The translations under genes were made by a program, and so were the position numbers. Shown here piece by piece: positions 47,280-59,269 of a stretch of DNA of 64,000 nucleotides; the stretch's first letter is position 1, and each line of letters starts with the position of its first letter. This DNA is from Juglans regia (Eukaryota; Streptophyta; Magnoliopsida; Fagales; Juglandaceae): contig NC_049904.1 in NCBI RefSeq assembly GCF_001411555.2, positions 20,101,370 to 20,165,369 on the forward strand, given 5' to 3'. The notes below the pieces were generated by a model. The model made no database searches and was not told the origin of the DNA. It saw nothing but the letters and a program-made list of their open reading frames with translations.

Positions 47280-48353
47280 TTGATTAATGAGTTCGACGAA
47301 CTCATATGGGAGCAAACGAACCTGAGAGATGTTTTCGTCAATAGAGGCTGGGAAAATATCTGCACATTGAGGGGGAAAGTATACCCCTCAATGGTTAAAG
47401 AGTTCTATATGAGGATGTGTGACATGCCTCAAGACGCATCCTCTCACACTGTGACTATACGCGGTGTTTCCATTGAGATTTCACCAGATGTCAATGCCGA
47501 GCACCTCGTGATTCCTCGAGAAGTTGAGACATATGCACACGCTACACCACGTGAGGATGTAGGCACTTCTGCATCATCTACTGGCCGTCCATTTGAGCCA
47601 GCATCAGCCAGAGATGCAGACCAGTCAGAGGCCGAGGATACTGGCCTCGAGGCTCGGGATGATGACCGAGACGAAGATTTCTACATCCTTACCAGGAGGG
47701 ACCGCATGCAGATCGAGAAGAATAACGCCTTCAACCAGAACCATCTGCTACCTTTCTTTCGCATGTTGCACCTTATTGTTGCAACAAACATGGATCCTGT
47801 GGCACAAAAAACCACATTTAGTCGGCTTCGGGCACAGTTTTTTATACGAGTGACAAGTGGAGATCCCATAGATTTGCCACTGCCCATCTTTGAGAGGATC
47901 CGTTAAGAGGCGAGCATCGTCTCCAATAAATAATCTCTCATACGGTGTCCTGATCAGTCAATTATTACTTGCACAGGGAGTGCCAACCCAACTAGAGGAG
48001 CGGGTCAAAGATCAAATGAGCCCCCTCGACATGACCATGCATCGACGTAGCATTGGACAGGCAAGGGGACGTCAGCCACCCCTGTAGAGGATCTAGTTTC
48101 TCTGACGCAGCCTGAGCCAGGTCATGTGGGGAGTAGTAGTCAGTAGCCGCCGAGTACATCTGCGGGAGATGTGCGGCCTGATTGGGTTGATGTGGTGATC
48201 TCACAACTGACTGCGCATATCGATCGATCGCTTGCGATTATAGAGGCGTCTATCGCCGAGATCACCCATCGTGTGGGTATCCTCAACGACAAGGTTGATA
48301 CCTTGACTAAGGAGGTACGAAGTTCGAATTTCGCGAGCAACGCTATCATCTGA
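47280..48353 (+). pseudogene. Transposase_32-type plant transposon protein gene
   Basis: The first frame (208 codons from 47280) begins NEFDELIWEQTN, VFVNRGWENICTLRGKVYP and VKEFYMRMCDM, then TIRGVSIEISPDV. A variable acidic stretch follows, then HLLPFFRMLHLIVATNMDP and RLRAQFFIRV. This order resembles the plant-specific Transposase_32 (PF20167) family. A stop at 47904 and a frame change near 47890 precede SYGVLISQLLLAQGVPTQLE and MSPLDMTMHRRSIG. A third frame (48171-48353) has RVGILNDKVDTLTKEV, a likely coiled coil. The N-terminus may be cut by the LTR ending at 47238. A decayed copy lies in CACTA A at 17720-18600. Biochemical role unknown. Confidence 0.7.
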
Positions 48354-48656
48354 GTGTTGTTTACAAAATTCGATCATATTTTGTATTTTGCTTTTAATAT
48401 ATGTAAAGAAAAATATTATTTAATATTTCTATAATTTTTTAATTTCAATTCTCAATCTTCTTTAATGTTATATTTTTCAACTTTAATACTAAATCACTAC
48501 ACTTCAAATATATATAAACATAAATATATTTTTATATATTACAAATTGTGTATATATAAATATATACAAGTCAATTTTTTAGATTTGTTCACAAATCATG
48601 CACTATAAAATCCACATAATTTTTAAATTAGAGTCATATTTAATTTAAACTTACAA

Positions 48657-48963
48657 TTAACGTTCAAACGTTAGTAATTAACATTCAAATGTTGGCGCAA
48701 AACATTTCACGTTCGAACCTTAATTATTAAAATTCGAACGTTAGCGCCAAAACATTTTACTTTCGCATGTAAGTAGCCACAATGTTCGAACGTATATGTG
48801 ACGTTTGAACGTAAATTTCTCATATATTAGAATGTTAAAAAAATCTCATCTATCTTTAATGACGGTTTCTAGAAACCATCGTAGAAAAAGTTTTTTAGTG
48901 ACGGTTTGGGGACTGTCATAATTTTAATTTCAACCGTCACTAAAAAAGAATTGTGTTATAGAG
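48657..48963 (+). repeat. right subterminal region and terminus of CACTA copy C
   Basis: ACGTTCAAACGTT, ACGTTCGAACC, ATTCGAACGTTAG and TGTTCGAACGTA motifs, then TAATGACGGTTTC, GTGACGGTTTGGGG and CAACCGTCACTAAAA, then AATTGTGTTATAGAG. It mirrors the left end. Confidence 0.75.
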
Positions 48964-50660
48964 TTGGAGTGGTTTGTAACTTTGTGCGTTGAATTCCTGA
49001 ATGACTTCTACAAAAAAAGTAATTTTGTTATTATTATAATTATTAATATTATTGTTGCTTAATTCATAACGTACTGGGCAATCGCATTGCCCACGCACTA
49101 GATCACTCTTCCTTGTCACAGCGAGAATACTCACTTATTTCGATTCGATCTATCATAAAGCTACAAAGGAATTGAGATATTCCCAAATTCTTACTCGAAT
49201 TCGAATATCCAAAATATTTTTTTGCAACGAGAAATAGACATTTTGCAAAGGTTATTTCCGTAGCAAAAAATGATTTTGTTGTAATGTCCTTAGATAAGTC
49301 CTATAGCATTGCCTTTTATCTAAAGAAAAATTATATTCATCATCTCTATACTACACATATATTTTTATTTTTTTCCCTTAGTGGGTATATGGTATAAAAA
49401 TAATGAGTAGAAGAACTCATGAACTAGTTTAACAGGAATAAAACGAAAAAATAAAAAATAAAACAGATATGGTATATAGTGTGGAATGATTAGTAGTAAA
49501 ACTCAAAGCAAGAGTTTTTGTCTGAAAATTCAGTCTGCAAATCTGCCACGAGTCCCTTGAACAAAGGAAAAAAAAAAATGCTATCGAAGCGATGAGAATT
49601 TGTATCGATTTATTTACTCACAAACAAATAATGTTTGCCATTTTTTGTCTCTTCTACTTCTAGAAAATCGTCATAAATAACGGATATAATCATTTGTACT
49701 ATTCCTTTTAAGAAATGGTATAACTGTGGAATGTAACATCATCTTGCAGAGGCATATATATATACACGTAGATAGACATTTTGAAGTTAGCATAGATTTG
49801 CTTGGAAATAAAAAAACAGTTACAAAGGAAAATTATAAGGCTGATGAGACCCTCTTCAATTTTCTATGTAAATTAGATAATTTAGTACAGATTGAGAAAA
49901 ATAAGCAAATATTAAGTATTGAATTGGAATTAATAATACTTGGAAAATTCATATCGATGACATTAATTACTTATATTGAGAAAACAACGCAACATATTAC
50001 ACCATGACTCCATTTTTAAATTTTAGTATAAAATCTGATAAATAATGTTACATTCATTCGTATTTAAAAAACGAAATCTATCTCAAATATTTCTCTGTCA
50101 ACATTAATCTAATTGCTACAGTAATCTGAAAACAACTGTCTAAAATATTTTTTAATTCCCAAATCCGACTAGCTCGTTCAAAAAAACTAGTCTCAATTTG
50201 ATTGTTGTACCGAATATTTTGGGTTGGAATTAAATCATTGGAACATAATATAATTTCTTCTGAAGAATTCCAATCTAAACAATGAGAAGATGCGAATACA
50301 ATGAGGCTCGGGACTTTCGTAAATCGTACGTATGTCATAAGCAAAGAAAATTATTGCTCATGTACAACTATTGATCAGACGACAAATTAAGCTATATATT
50401 ACACAATGATTCAATTTATATCTGATTATGTTGATGCGACATTATCTCTTTTTTTTTTTAATGTTAATATAAAAGTTTATAAATGATGTCATGATAGAGT
50501 TGCCATATTCTTTCCTCTTTGACACGTACGTACTTTTTTTTCCATACTCCGTTGACTCTGAATCTCTGACAACGCAAGAGATGATGATAGCATGGAAAGA
50601 TTATTTGTTTATTCTCTTGCTTCGCGTATACGTTGGTCTCAAAGAATAGAGTTTCCTATA
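48964..50660. repeat. duplicated non-coding segment, copy D3, with empty target sites
   Basis: 49033-49565 matches 54108-54650 over about 530 bp with few differences (AATTCATAACGTACT, TTATTTCGATTCGATC, TTCAGTCTGCAAATCTGCC). 50197-50640 matches D1 around both of its insertions, without them: CTCTGACAACGCAAGAG (50564-50580) and GTATACGTTGGTCTC. 49571-49960 has no recognised feature, and a 93-codon frame there has no domain signal. Confidence 0.8.
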
Positions 50661-50938
50661 TGGATAATACTACTCTTCTTACTCTATTCTCTCGCTCAAT
50701 TCTATCACTTTATTCTTTTAATTTTTTTTAATTTTTTTACTTAATAATTAAAAACATATTTTTTTAACAATATTATGATTTTTTATTTTTTTTTAAATAT
50801 TTAAAAGTGTTAAAAAATACATATATGAAAAGACAAAAAAATAAAATAAAACCCTATAACTAACGATAGTTCCCGACAGTAGCTAGAAGTGATGAGTGTA
50901 GCAACACTCTTCCTATATATATATATATATACACACAC

Positions 50939-53619
50939 CTAGGAAGGGCGCACATGCCCTGCACGTGTGCCTAATATGCACGTTTGTCCGGTAAAAAATA
51001 CAAACCTATATTAGACAATATTTTGTAATTTGGTTTAATTTAAATTAATTTAACATATATACTACAATCAATTTGAAAGCTACTGAAAAGTTTGTGCGGA
51101 AAAATGAGGAATGACATAGATTAGAAGACGAACAAGAGTATTTCTACAAAGTAGAGACCAAATAAGTACAAAATAGACAATTTTTAAAAATGTAAAAAGA
51201 CAACAAATGGTGGTTTGGATATAAAGATAATTTTAATTCATCTTATTAAATTATTAAAAAAAATTTAAATTTTCATATAAAATATAATAAATATTTCCTT
51301 TTCTTAAATTTTAAAATAATAATAATATTAAAAATAATATTCTAACAATATTTTATTTAATCTTTAATTTTCATTTCAACTAATCTCAACATCTCATCTC
51401 AATTAGGATCTAACCTATCAAAAAAAAAAAACAAATAAATACCTCAGTATCCAAACTCACCTAATCGGCAAAACAGCAAAAACATAAGGGAACTGGATTT
51501 GATGAGAAAAACAGGAAAAGAGAGAGAGAGAAATTGATGAGAACATTGTTCATCCCTTACTTATTTTCAAATAAAGGCCTATTTGAAAATAGATTTTATT
51601 CCAAAGTTTTCATATCATATTCCACCTCCTTTTAAATATAACTGAAATATAAAACTTTTAAAATAACAATCAACTTTCTCAAAATTTAAAATAATTTATT
51701 TTTTAAAATTTCAAAACAAAAATAATATTATAAAATTATAATCTAAGTGTCTGATAATATTTTTTATTTAATTTTCTCTCTTACAATTATTTTTTATAAA
51801 ATTTTATCTCATCTAACTCTCTCCAATATTATATAAATTTTCAGAGAAGGAAAAAATTAAAAATGTTTTAATATATATTAACATATTCTAGACCATATTA
51901 TCCAGCAGGACCAGCACTACAAATAATGTTAAATCATTGCGTTAGTTCAAAGGCAGGTTAGCTCTTAATTTAAGAATGTAAACCAGATCATTTTAATTTA
52001 CTTCAAAAGTTTTCATAACCCTTTTTAATATTACTAAAACAAAAGCACTATAAGAAATAATAACAATGAAAAACATTAATTTATTTAACATTTTCACACT
52101 TGGCTAAATAAAATAGTAATAATGACATATTATATTTTTGAATTATTAAGAAGTTATAATTTATTTCCTTATGAAAATTTGTAATTATACTAACCAACCT
52201 ACTATTCTTACTCTTAATAGTTATAGTTGGATGCGCATGTTGTATATTTGTTATTTCCAAAATAAATATATAATGTGTCAATTTTAAAATTCAAAACTAC
52301 AGTGGTAAGTATTAAATAATTTAATCATATATTTTATAAAGTCTCATCCTTTACATTTAAAAAAAAAATAAACAAGCTATAGTACATTACAATCTGTAGA
52401 TCTACCTCAAATAGTGTAATTAATTTCAGTTTAATTAATAAACTATTCAATTTATCCAGACATGAAAAAAAAAAAATTTAAGTTTATTTATTAATAAATC
52501 ATTAAACAAAAATTATTAATAAAAGGAAAAAATTAGATTTATACTAAAATGTAACAATTCAATTCGATATTTACATAACTCAAAATTGAAGGAAATAAAA
52601 TGCTGAACAACATTAAAGTTTAATTTTCAACATTTTGGTTTTTTATTAAAATTTTATGAAGAGTCGGTACCAATTTGGAAAAAAACAATACTATAGTCAA
52701 ATTGTAAAGTTCAAATCAATTTGTAACATTACTCATTTTTCACATCTAAAGCCTAAGAGCAGTGCTACACCCTCCGAGATGGGTTCTGATAAGGATAAAA
52801 AAAATTACTTTTTTTATTTTTTTATTCAATTTTTTATACCCTTAAACATTAAAAAAAATTACAATATCATTAAAAATACTTTCTTATAATAATGAGATGA
52901 GATGAATTGATAATGTTTCTATATCTAAGCGGGACCTAAATGAGAAAATTAAAAAAAAAAAAAGCAAAGAAAATGTTTGTAAGAAGCTGAGATGAAATAA
53001 ATACAAAACAAAGAGATAAAAGCTCAATGAAAAGTACTGTAAAAAGACATCAACCAAGAGTCGGCAGAAACAAGAAAGAAGACAAAACATAAGCTATATT
53101 TGTGATAAAATCAGGGGCAAAAAAGAAAAAATATTATTGGACGAAAACATTGTTTATGCCCTATTTGCATAGCCAGCGGCTTTGATTTGCTCGCGGCGGT
53201 TAATGGCGGCATGAGAGAGGTTGAGATTGGAAGGGGAGGGACGCCGGATGAAAGGAAAGAGAATGGGTCGGGAGGTGTTGGCCACTCCGGCGTGCGGCGG
53301 CGCACTAGAGTGGACGAAGAAACGAACGGGCCGTGCCTTGGATTTCCTCGTGGCAGTTAACGCCGGCCAGAGGGGAAGAGAATGGCCGGGGTGGTGTTGG
53401 CCACGCCGGCGTGTGGCGGCACACTGCAGGAAACGAAGAAACGGACGGGGGAGGGGGGAGGAGGGGCAAAACGGAAAATTGAGAATATAAGTTGGGGCAA
53501 AATGGGAAGAAGACCAGGGGCAAAATCGAGATTTAGAAATAAAAGCAAGAGCAAAATAGGAAAAGAAATATTATATGAAATACTGTTTATAGGCGATTCG
53601 CACATTTATATATAGTAGA
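50939..53619 (-). mobile_element. non-autonomous Helitron
   Basis: Read on the minus strand it starts TCTACTATATATAAATGTGCG at 53619 (preceded by A) and ends CTAG at 50939-50942. The 3' end is preceded by a hairpin with stems GGCACAC and GTGCGCC (plus 50946-50970), a few bases before CTAG. TC start, 3' hairpin and CTRR end are the canonical Helitron marks. The base after CTAG is G, not the expected T. No Rep/helicase gene. Most of the interior is AT-rich; 53160-53530 is a GC-rich imperfect tandem duplication (period about 157 bp). Confidence 0.65.
53160..53530. repeat. GC-rich duplicated block within the Helitron
   Basis: Two diverged units (from about 53181 and 53338) share GGTGTTGGCCAC-CCGGCGTG, GGCGGC-CACT and GACGAAGAAACG. 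The base composition differs sharply from the AT-rich surroundings, so it may be captured DNA. No domain recognised in any frame. Confidence 0.6.
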
Positions 53620-54107
53620 TATATATATATTGTGTTGATAATTATATATATTAATAAACAACAGGCCTTTCGTAATCAAACAATTAAAAGGTTTTGTTTG
53701 GGTTAGTGAAGAGGGAGAAAATGTGAAAAATAATAAAAGCACAATCTAGGAACGAAAATGACAAAGAGGGGGCTAGTTTAAGTTTTTAATGGAATATAAT
53801 TAGGTATGATGATTGGGACTTTCATCAATCATTTATTAATTTTGATTCAATTCCTTCCCAGTTCTTCAAATTTAGGATGTAATAAATTAGAAGTTGATAA
53901 CAGGTGAAATAGTTATCACGTATTAACAAGAAGTGTTTTGAGCTTTATTTATATAATCCGGGTATGATTATGAACCCATCTAAATGAATTGCTCGAAAAA
54001 TCTCATTAGCTTCATTGACTTAGGCATCGGTGGCGTTCTCCTAAACCCCTAAGCCTCTTCCCTATTTGGTTGCAGGTTATCGTGTGTGAAAACTGTGAAA
54101 CACGTCC
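53620..54107. other. non-coding DNA flanking the Helitron
   Basis: 53635-53697 matches D2 at 19725-19790. The rest is AT-rich with no gene. Confidence 0.5.
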
Positions 54108-54655
54108 TTAACAATTATTATTTTTAATATTATTGTTGCTTAATTCATAACGTACTAGGCAATCACATTGCCCCGCACTCTTCCTTGTCACAGCAAGAAT
54201 AATCACTTATTTCGATTCGATCTATCATAAAGCTACAAAAGAATTGAGATATTCCCAAATTCTTACTTGAATTTGAATATCCAAAATATTTTTTTGCAAC
54301 GAGAAATGGACATTTTGCGAAGGTTATTTTTGTTGCAAAAAATGATTCTGTTGTAGTGTCATGCAGATAATTCGAATGGCATTGCCTTTTATTTAAAGAA
54401 AAATTCTACTCATCATCTCTACACTACACACCTACTTTTATTTTTTTATTTTTTTTTCCTTAGCAAGTATATGATGTAGAAATAATGAGTAGAAGAACTC
54501 ATGAACTAGTTTAACAGGATTAAAACAAAAAATAAAAATAAAACATATGTGGTGTGTGGTGTGGAATGATGTGTAGCAAAACTCAAAACAATAGTTTTTG
54601 TCTGAAAATTCAGTATGCAAATTTGCCGCGAGTCCCTTGAACAATAAATGCTTTC
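54108..54655. repeat. duplicated non-coding segment, copy D4
   Basis: Second copy of 49033-49570 in the same orientation, about 5.08 kb away, ending at GAGTCCCTTGAACAA. Several small indels and substitutions distinguish the copies. No gene. Confidence 0.85.
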
Positions 54656-56488
54656 TCTGTAAATAAATGTAAGGGATCAATAAAGGAAACAACATCAATG
54701 CTATAATGTGCATGTATGGGTTTCGCATATAGCCACAAAAACTTAAAATATGTAAGCATTTTCGGAGCCAAAAAATGCATTCGAAAATTTTATTGTAACC
54801 AAAAAGAAAACATCAAAGTTCTGATATGTACTAACCTCCACTTTATTTCTATCTTCCATGGCAATAAGTAATTGTCTTTTGAGATGTTGAACCTCTTCTA
54901 AATTTGAATGTATTCAATATTTAGTTAAGTCACCTTTGACTACAGTCTTGTTTGTTCAAAATCCTCCGAATCATCAAAATTATACAAGAATTAAAAGAGA
55001 AACAAAAGTGAAATGGAAGTCTCGAGAGACCAGACCAAAAACATTTCACGACCATATAAGTGAAATGAAATGGATAAATAACAAACTCTCAAGAGACAGC
55101 AACATAAAATCAATAATTGTACCTAGCTTCAATATTTGGCATCTCACCTTATGCTTCTTTTCCTTAGGATTTCACTGTTGAATCATTACTACCTTAAAAA
55201 TCCTGCAAAGTTGGAAGATAAACGTTAAGGCACAAGAAGCTTGGGATTTTCATATCCCACATCAACATATATCAAGGATACAATTGGCAATTTGCAAAGA
55301 GTATATGACTGAGTCTAATCAATAATTTTTATCCAGACCTTGAAATGATTACATAATATAACACAAAAACACTTGATCAAAACCAGAACTTTAATGGTAC
55401 TTGATGAAAACAACTTAAAGTAACTACAGTCAAGGAACAAACCTTAATCCTTGAGCCAACCAAGTTCTTGCCATTATCTGATTCCTAAGACAACAATCAC
55501 TCAATATGAAACTGATTTCAAAAGCACAATGGAACAACTTAAAGTAACTACAGTCAACGAACAAGCCCTAGTTGTATCTTTCCACCGCCACCAATTCCTT
55601 CCAACTCCACCATTTCATGTGAATATCCAAGCAAAAGTCATGTTTGTTATTAGATTGTACTCAAACAAAACTGTGTAGCCTTGCATTGAACTAACCTACT
55701 GAACATTAGTACAATTTTTATTAAAGAAGTCAATTAGTGTAGGTCTCGTAACAAATCGAACAAAATAAAAAACAAAAATTATATATTTTATATTATGCTT
55801 CTTGACAGTCTGAGTGGCTAAACAAGTACAACAAAGAACACAATAGAATTGCTAATTATCGGATGCAAAACACCAACCTAATTACTTAACACAATGGTGA
55901 CATGACATCATCTCGATTCCAAACATAAACCAGAGTTTTGTCAGATTAATTCTCACCATCACAGAGGCCATTGAGACTCATGCCTACATTACCCATTTGC
56001 TTATGTGGAGTTACAAGGTTTGCATCCCAAGCTGCAACCTAATGTTTTAACACCAGAAATTAACAATTGAGAAGCAAGGTTTTGGAGAAACCATAAACAA
56101 ATGAGAAGCAAGTAACAGACCTGCAATGAGCATGCCATTTGTTAAGATAAAATGGAAAGAAAAAGAGGAGCCTCAACCATCTTAATGTTGTTCAAACACA
56201 ACAGAGTCATATAGGCTAGACACCAGAGTCAACGACATAAACTAATTGGAGGAAAGAAAAACTAACTTTTGATGCACTGAGCAATACCTCCCTTAGGGAA
56301 GAACGTCTTCGAGTGCAAAAAACAAACCAAAGGCCATGACAACTACCCTATTCCAATCTGTTCAATGTCAAAACTGAGTTTGACATATCTACACCATTAA
56401 AGACAGTAAAAATAATATCATGTTTCAAGTTAGAAGAGTTCAAACAATTGAAAAAGTTTTACCTCGGTACTAGGGGTGTAAGGAGATT
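54656..56488. other. unassigned DNA, no gene recognised
   Basis: AT-rich with short frames only. A direct repeat CAACTTAAAGTAACTACAGT followed by CAA-GAACAA occurs at about 55410 and 55533. It could be intron or UTR-like or old transposon DNA. Confidence 0.4.
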
Positions 56489-56806
56489 GTTGGAGGAGAA
56501 AAACAGATATTCTATTCTAGAGGGAAGTGAGGTGAGACTATTTCTGAAATTTCTCAGACTAAATTACTTCTCAAGTGGCTTACTTTGTGCCAATGTATAC
56601 ATGGGTATTTATAGGTTTGTAGATTCACCTAGCATTTACTCTAATACAAGATCTTCCCTAGTACATGAACACCCAAGTACATGAATATCCCAAAGACATG
56701 AATCACTTCTTTCAAGATGAACCTTCACTCTAGTTCACAAATCTACCAAAAGACACAACTCTTTATCTAACATTTAATAAATTAAGTTTATTATTCAACA
56801 CCTACC
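56489..56806 (-). repeat. copia 3' LTR, minus strand
   Basis: On the minus strand it starts TGTTGAATAATAAAC after the purine stretch AAAGGTAGG and ends CTCCTCCAACA. A TATA box (CCTATAAATACCC) lies on the minus strand at plus 56606-56613. It is joined upstream to an RNase H tail. Confidence 0.7.
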
Positions 56807-56940
56807 TTTAAACTTAATTCTTGGTAACTCCGAGCAATATCCACAACTTTTTAAAACTATCATACTTGAGAGGCTTCGTAAAAATATCTGCAACTTGATC
56901 ATGGGTCTTCACAAATTTGACTTGTACTTCATTCTTTTTT
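56807..56940 (-). pseudogene. copia RNase H C-terminal tail
   Basis: The minus strand encodes NEVQVKFVKTHDQVADIFTK followed by PLKYDSFKKLW and LLGV, the characteristic end of copia pol. It is cut off at the T-run at 56937-56943. Only about 44 codons remain. Confidence 0.8.
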
Positions 56941-56944
56941 TTTT

Positions 56945-57213
56945 AAAAGAGCTAGGGCCATATGTCCAATAGTGACGCATTCCCAACTTTTATTAAAGAG
57001 TCCTGGCTTATGGTGGAGGAATACTGTGAAAACAAGCCAACTCATCAACGTGCCTACAAGAAAAACCACAAAAACAAATTCAATAACTACACTGGACTAC
57101 ATGCAAGACAAAGTGAAAGCTCAAGACCGAAAAATTAAAAACTCCATGCAGAACCAACCAACGACTACAATAGACTTGCGCCCCCTCTAATTGCCAGCAA
57201 CCCCACTCTATCT
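56945..57213. other. short unassigned stretch before the gypsy LTR
   Basis: Contains GGGCCATATGTCCAATAG, loosely similar to ATGGACATAAGTCCAATAG at 22671-22689 in the LINE-type insertion, so possibly a LINE fragment. It ends in the TATCT that directly flanks the LTR. Confidence 0.3.
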
Positions 57214-59253
57214 TGTGGCGCCTCCGACCCCCATGTAAGCAAACATAGGAATCGAGACGCCGGGATGATGACAACACGGTCACGCATCCCAACGAAAGTG
57301 CCAAGTGTGTGTACATGCAACGGTGTACAAAACAACGCAGCAGATTAGTCAACTAAGTACCAGAATTTAAATACAATTTAAATATCAGTAGAGATTTAAA
57401 AAATAGTTATACAGTCATCCAAAATTAAAATACAATACAGTAAAATAAGATAACTAAGCCAGTGATCCCAGATCACTCCTCGGGCGGAGCCGTCTCCTCA
57501 GGCTCGCCCTCATCCTCCTTATCTGCATCAAAATCTGCGTTACCACAAAATGGTACCGCAGGTAAGTATAACCCAAATAACCACGTAATAAAATGCATTA
57601 ATGCAACTAACTTGCATGCATATGATGAAATATGCATTTTCCTCAAAACATAATTTTTTCCGAAAATGATAATTTTCCAACACACGCCAAAATCCCATTT
57701 GGCCCAAAATATCCGTAAAACATTTTTCCAGAAAATGATTTACACAAAAATCCAACACACACTATTTTCCCAGAAAATAGCCAATTAATCCATTATTACC
57801 ATATGCACCATGATCTCCCCTAGGGATCATCCGCACGTCCTGGTTTCGTAGCGATGCCCAGTTCCGCGCCCAGCGCGTTCATGGCCAAGCACCCACTACG
57901 CAACAAGCGATGCCCAGTTCTGCGCCCAGCGCGTTCATGGCCAGACATCCTCTAGTCCCCGCCAGCAGAAGGACCACGGAGTCGGCACGAGACCATCTCG
58001 TCCGATCCCATTGTCGCCCAGCGACAATCCAGGGGACGTTACTTAGTATATTCCGCTCCCGAGTAACCAGAGGAGCTCCACCGAGATAATGCCCCATCTC
58101 GACTTGGAATCGTGATACACACGCACCCAAAATCCATTCTCACATGAAAACCCAGTTTTCATAAACACATGAACATGAATGCAATACACGAAAACCCAGT
58201 TTCCTTTACAAATATGATCATGCGTGCAAAATGCAATGTACATGAACAACACAACATCCAAACCAACAATTACCAACCCAATCAATCACACAAACAACTC
58301 CAATCACCAATCCATCCGACCCCCGTACTCCTCGGACTCAGTCTGGCATGTTCAACCAAATACAGTGAAATGAGTTAGTGCAAAAATACATTTAAATCCC
58401 GAAAGTTTTTTGGAGAAATACTTACAGCACTATATAGCAATTTCTGAAGGATCATGAAGCTGCAAGAAGTGACGTCTGAGCAACACAACAGTGCAAAATG
58501 CACTGTGGCCGTGGGTCTCAAATACCCACTTTTCAACGGAAGCAAACGAAGACCCAAAATTGATAAGGTAGGGCCTAGGGAGGTCGGTGAAGCTAGTGGT
58601 GATGAAGGTTGGCCGTGGGTGGTGGCGTGGGCAGCGGTAGAAGACCAAAAAGCCCAAAACAGAAATGTTGTTGAAAATGCTTCACCGGTGACGGATCGGA
58701 GGTGGGGTTGGGTCCAATGGGTTGCCAAGAGGTCGAGGGTGAAGTGGTGAGAAGATGGTGGCCAATGGCGGCACGGCGGGCTGGGGGAGAGGGGCGACGC
58801 ACGGGAAGAGAGAGGGAGAGACGTGCGCACGGGAAGAGCCAGGGAAAAAAAAAAGGAAAAAGAAAGAAAGGAAAAGAAGAAAAGAAGAAAAAGAAAAGAG
58901 GAAAGAGAAAATGGAGGGAAAGAAATGAGGTCCAATCCTCATATTTTGGGTCACAAAAATGATCCAATGGAAACGATTTCAAAAGCACAAGTTAAATAAA
59001 ATAATTTAAACGTAATGGTAAAGTGAAATTAAAATAATTAAATCCAACAGTAATTAATTTAGAATAAAGAAATTTTAAACGTATAACAATAATTAATAAT
59101 AAGAAAGCACTTCAAAATATAATTTTCACAAAATTAAAAAATCATAAAATAAACCCACTAAAAATCCAACAATTTTAAAATAAGAGAATAAATTTTTAAA
59201 TAAATAAAAAATAATTCCTTCAATAAAAATACATTAAAATACGGGGTGTTACA
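57214..59253 (-). repeat. 3' LTR of the gypsy element
   Basis: 2,040 bp; minus strand TGTAACACCCCGT to GGCGCCACA. Same family as the solo LTR at 6267-8414: shared start and end, a pyrimidine-rich leader (minus strand, about 58930-58600), the GCCRGACTSAGTCCGAGGAGTA block near 58325 and the acidic frame at 57473-57545. Flanked on the left by TATCT; the partner TSD lies outside the window. Confidence 0.9.
57473..57545 (-). other. short acidic reading frame inside the 3' LTR
   Basis: Minus-strand frame GNADFDADKEDEGEPEETAP followed by PEE and TGA, preceded by a TAACGCAG acceptor-like site. The homologue at 63133-63205 differs at one residue and the one at 8087-8151 by a few plus one codon. The frame can also be read as the end of a 70-codon ORF with a hydrophobic middle. 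Confidence 0.45.
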
Positions 59254-59267
59254 TCCTCCCCCCCTTA
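59254..59267 (-). other. polypurine tract of the gypsy element
   Basis: The minus strand reads AAGGGGGGGAGGA directly before the LTR start TGTAACACC. The preceding codons end FKGGRM, as often seen where pol overlaps the PPT. Confidence 0.85.
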
Positions 59268-59269
59268 AA

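Larger units (their letters stand above)
38620..48963 (+). mobile_element. CACTA-like DNA transposon, copy C
   Basis: The left terminus CACTACAACACAATTTG (38620) and the right terminus AATTGTGTTATAGAG (48949-48963) are inverted repeats of about 15 bp with two mismatches. Both ends continue with ACCGTCAC/GTGACGGT blocks and ACGTTCGAACGT subterminal repeats (38808-39265 left, 48657-48835 right). Inside are a Transposase_24-type gene on the minus strand (left), an acidic ORF, a hAT-like MITE, a gypsy 3' terminus with a giant LTR, and a Transposase_32-type gene on the plus strand (right). The two transposase genes point outward. No exact 3-bp TSD is seen. Length is 10.3 kb, about 5 kb without the later insertions. 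Confidence 0.82.

Noticed and set aside
49726..50007. 93-codon ORF between D3 blocks
   Set aside because: No recognisable motif, AT-rich codons, and its end overlaps a repeated non-coding segment.
58375..58988. ORFs of 98-186 codons in the 3' LTR
   Set aside because: Leader of the gypsy LTR again; low-complexity Phe/Leu/Ser/Pro frames open in several registers.
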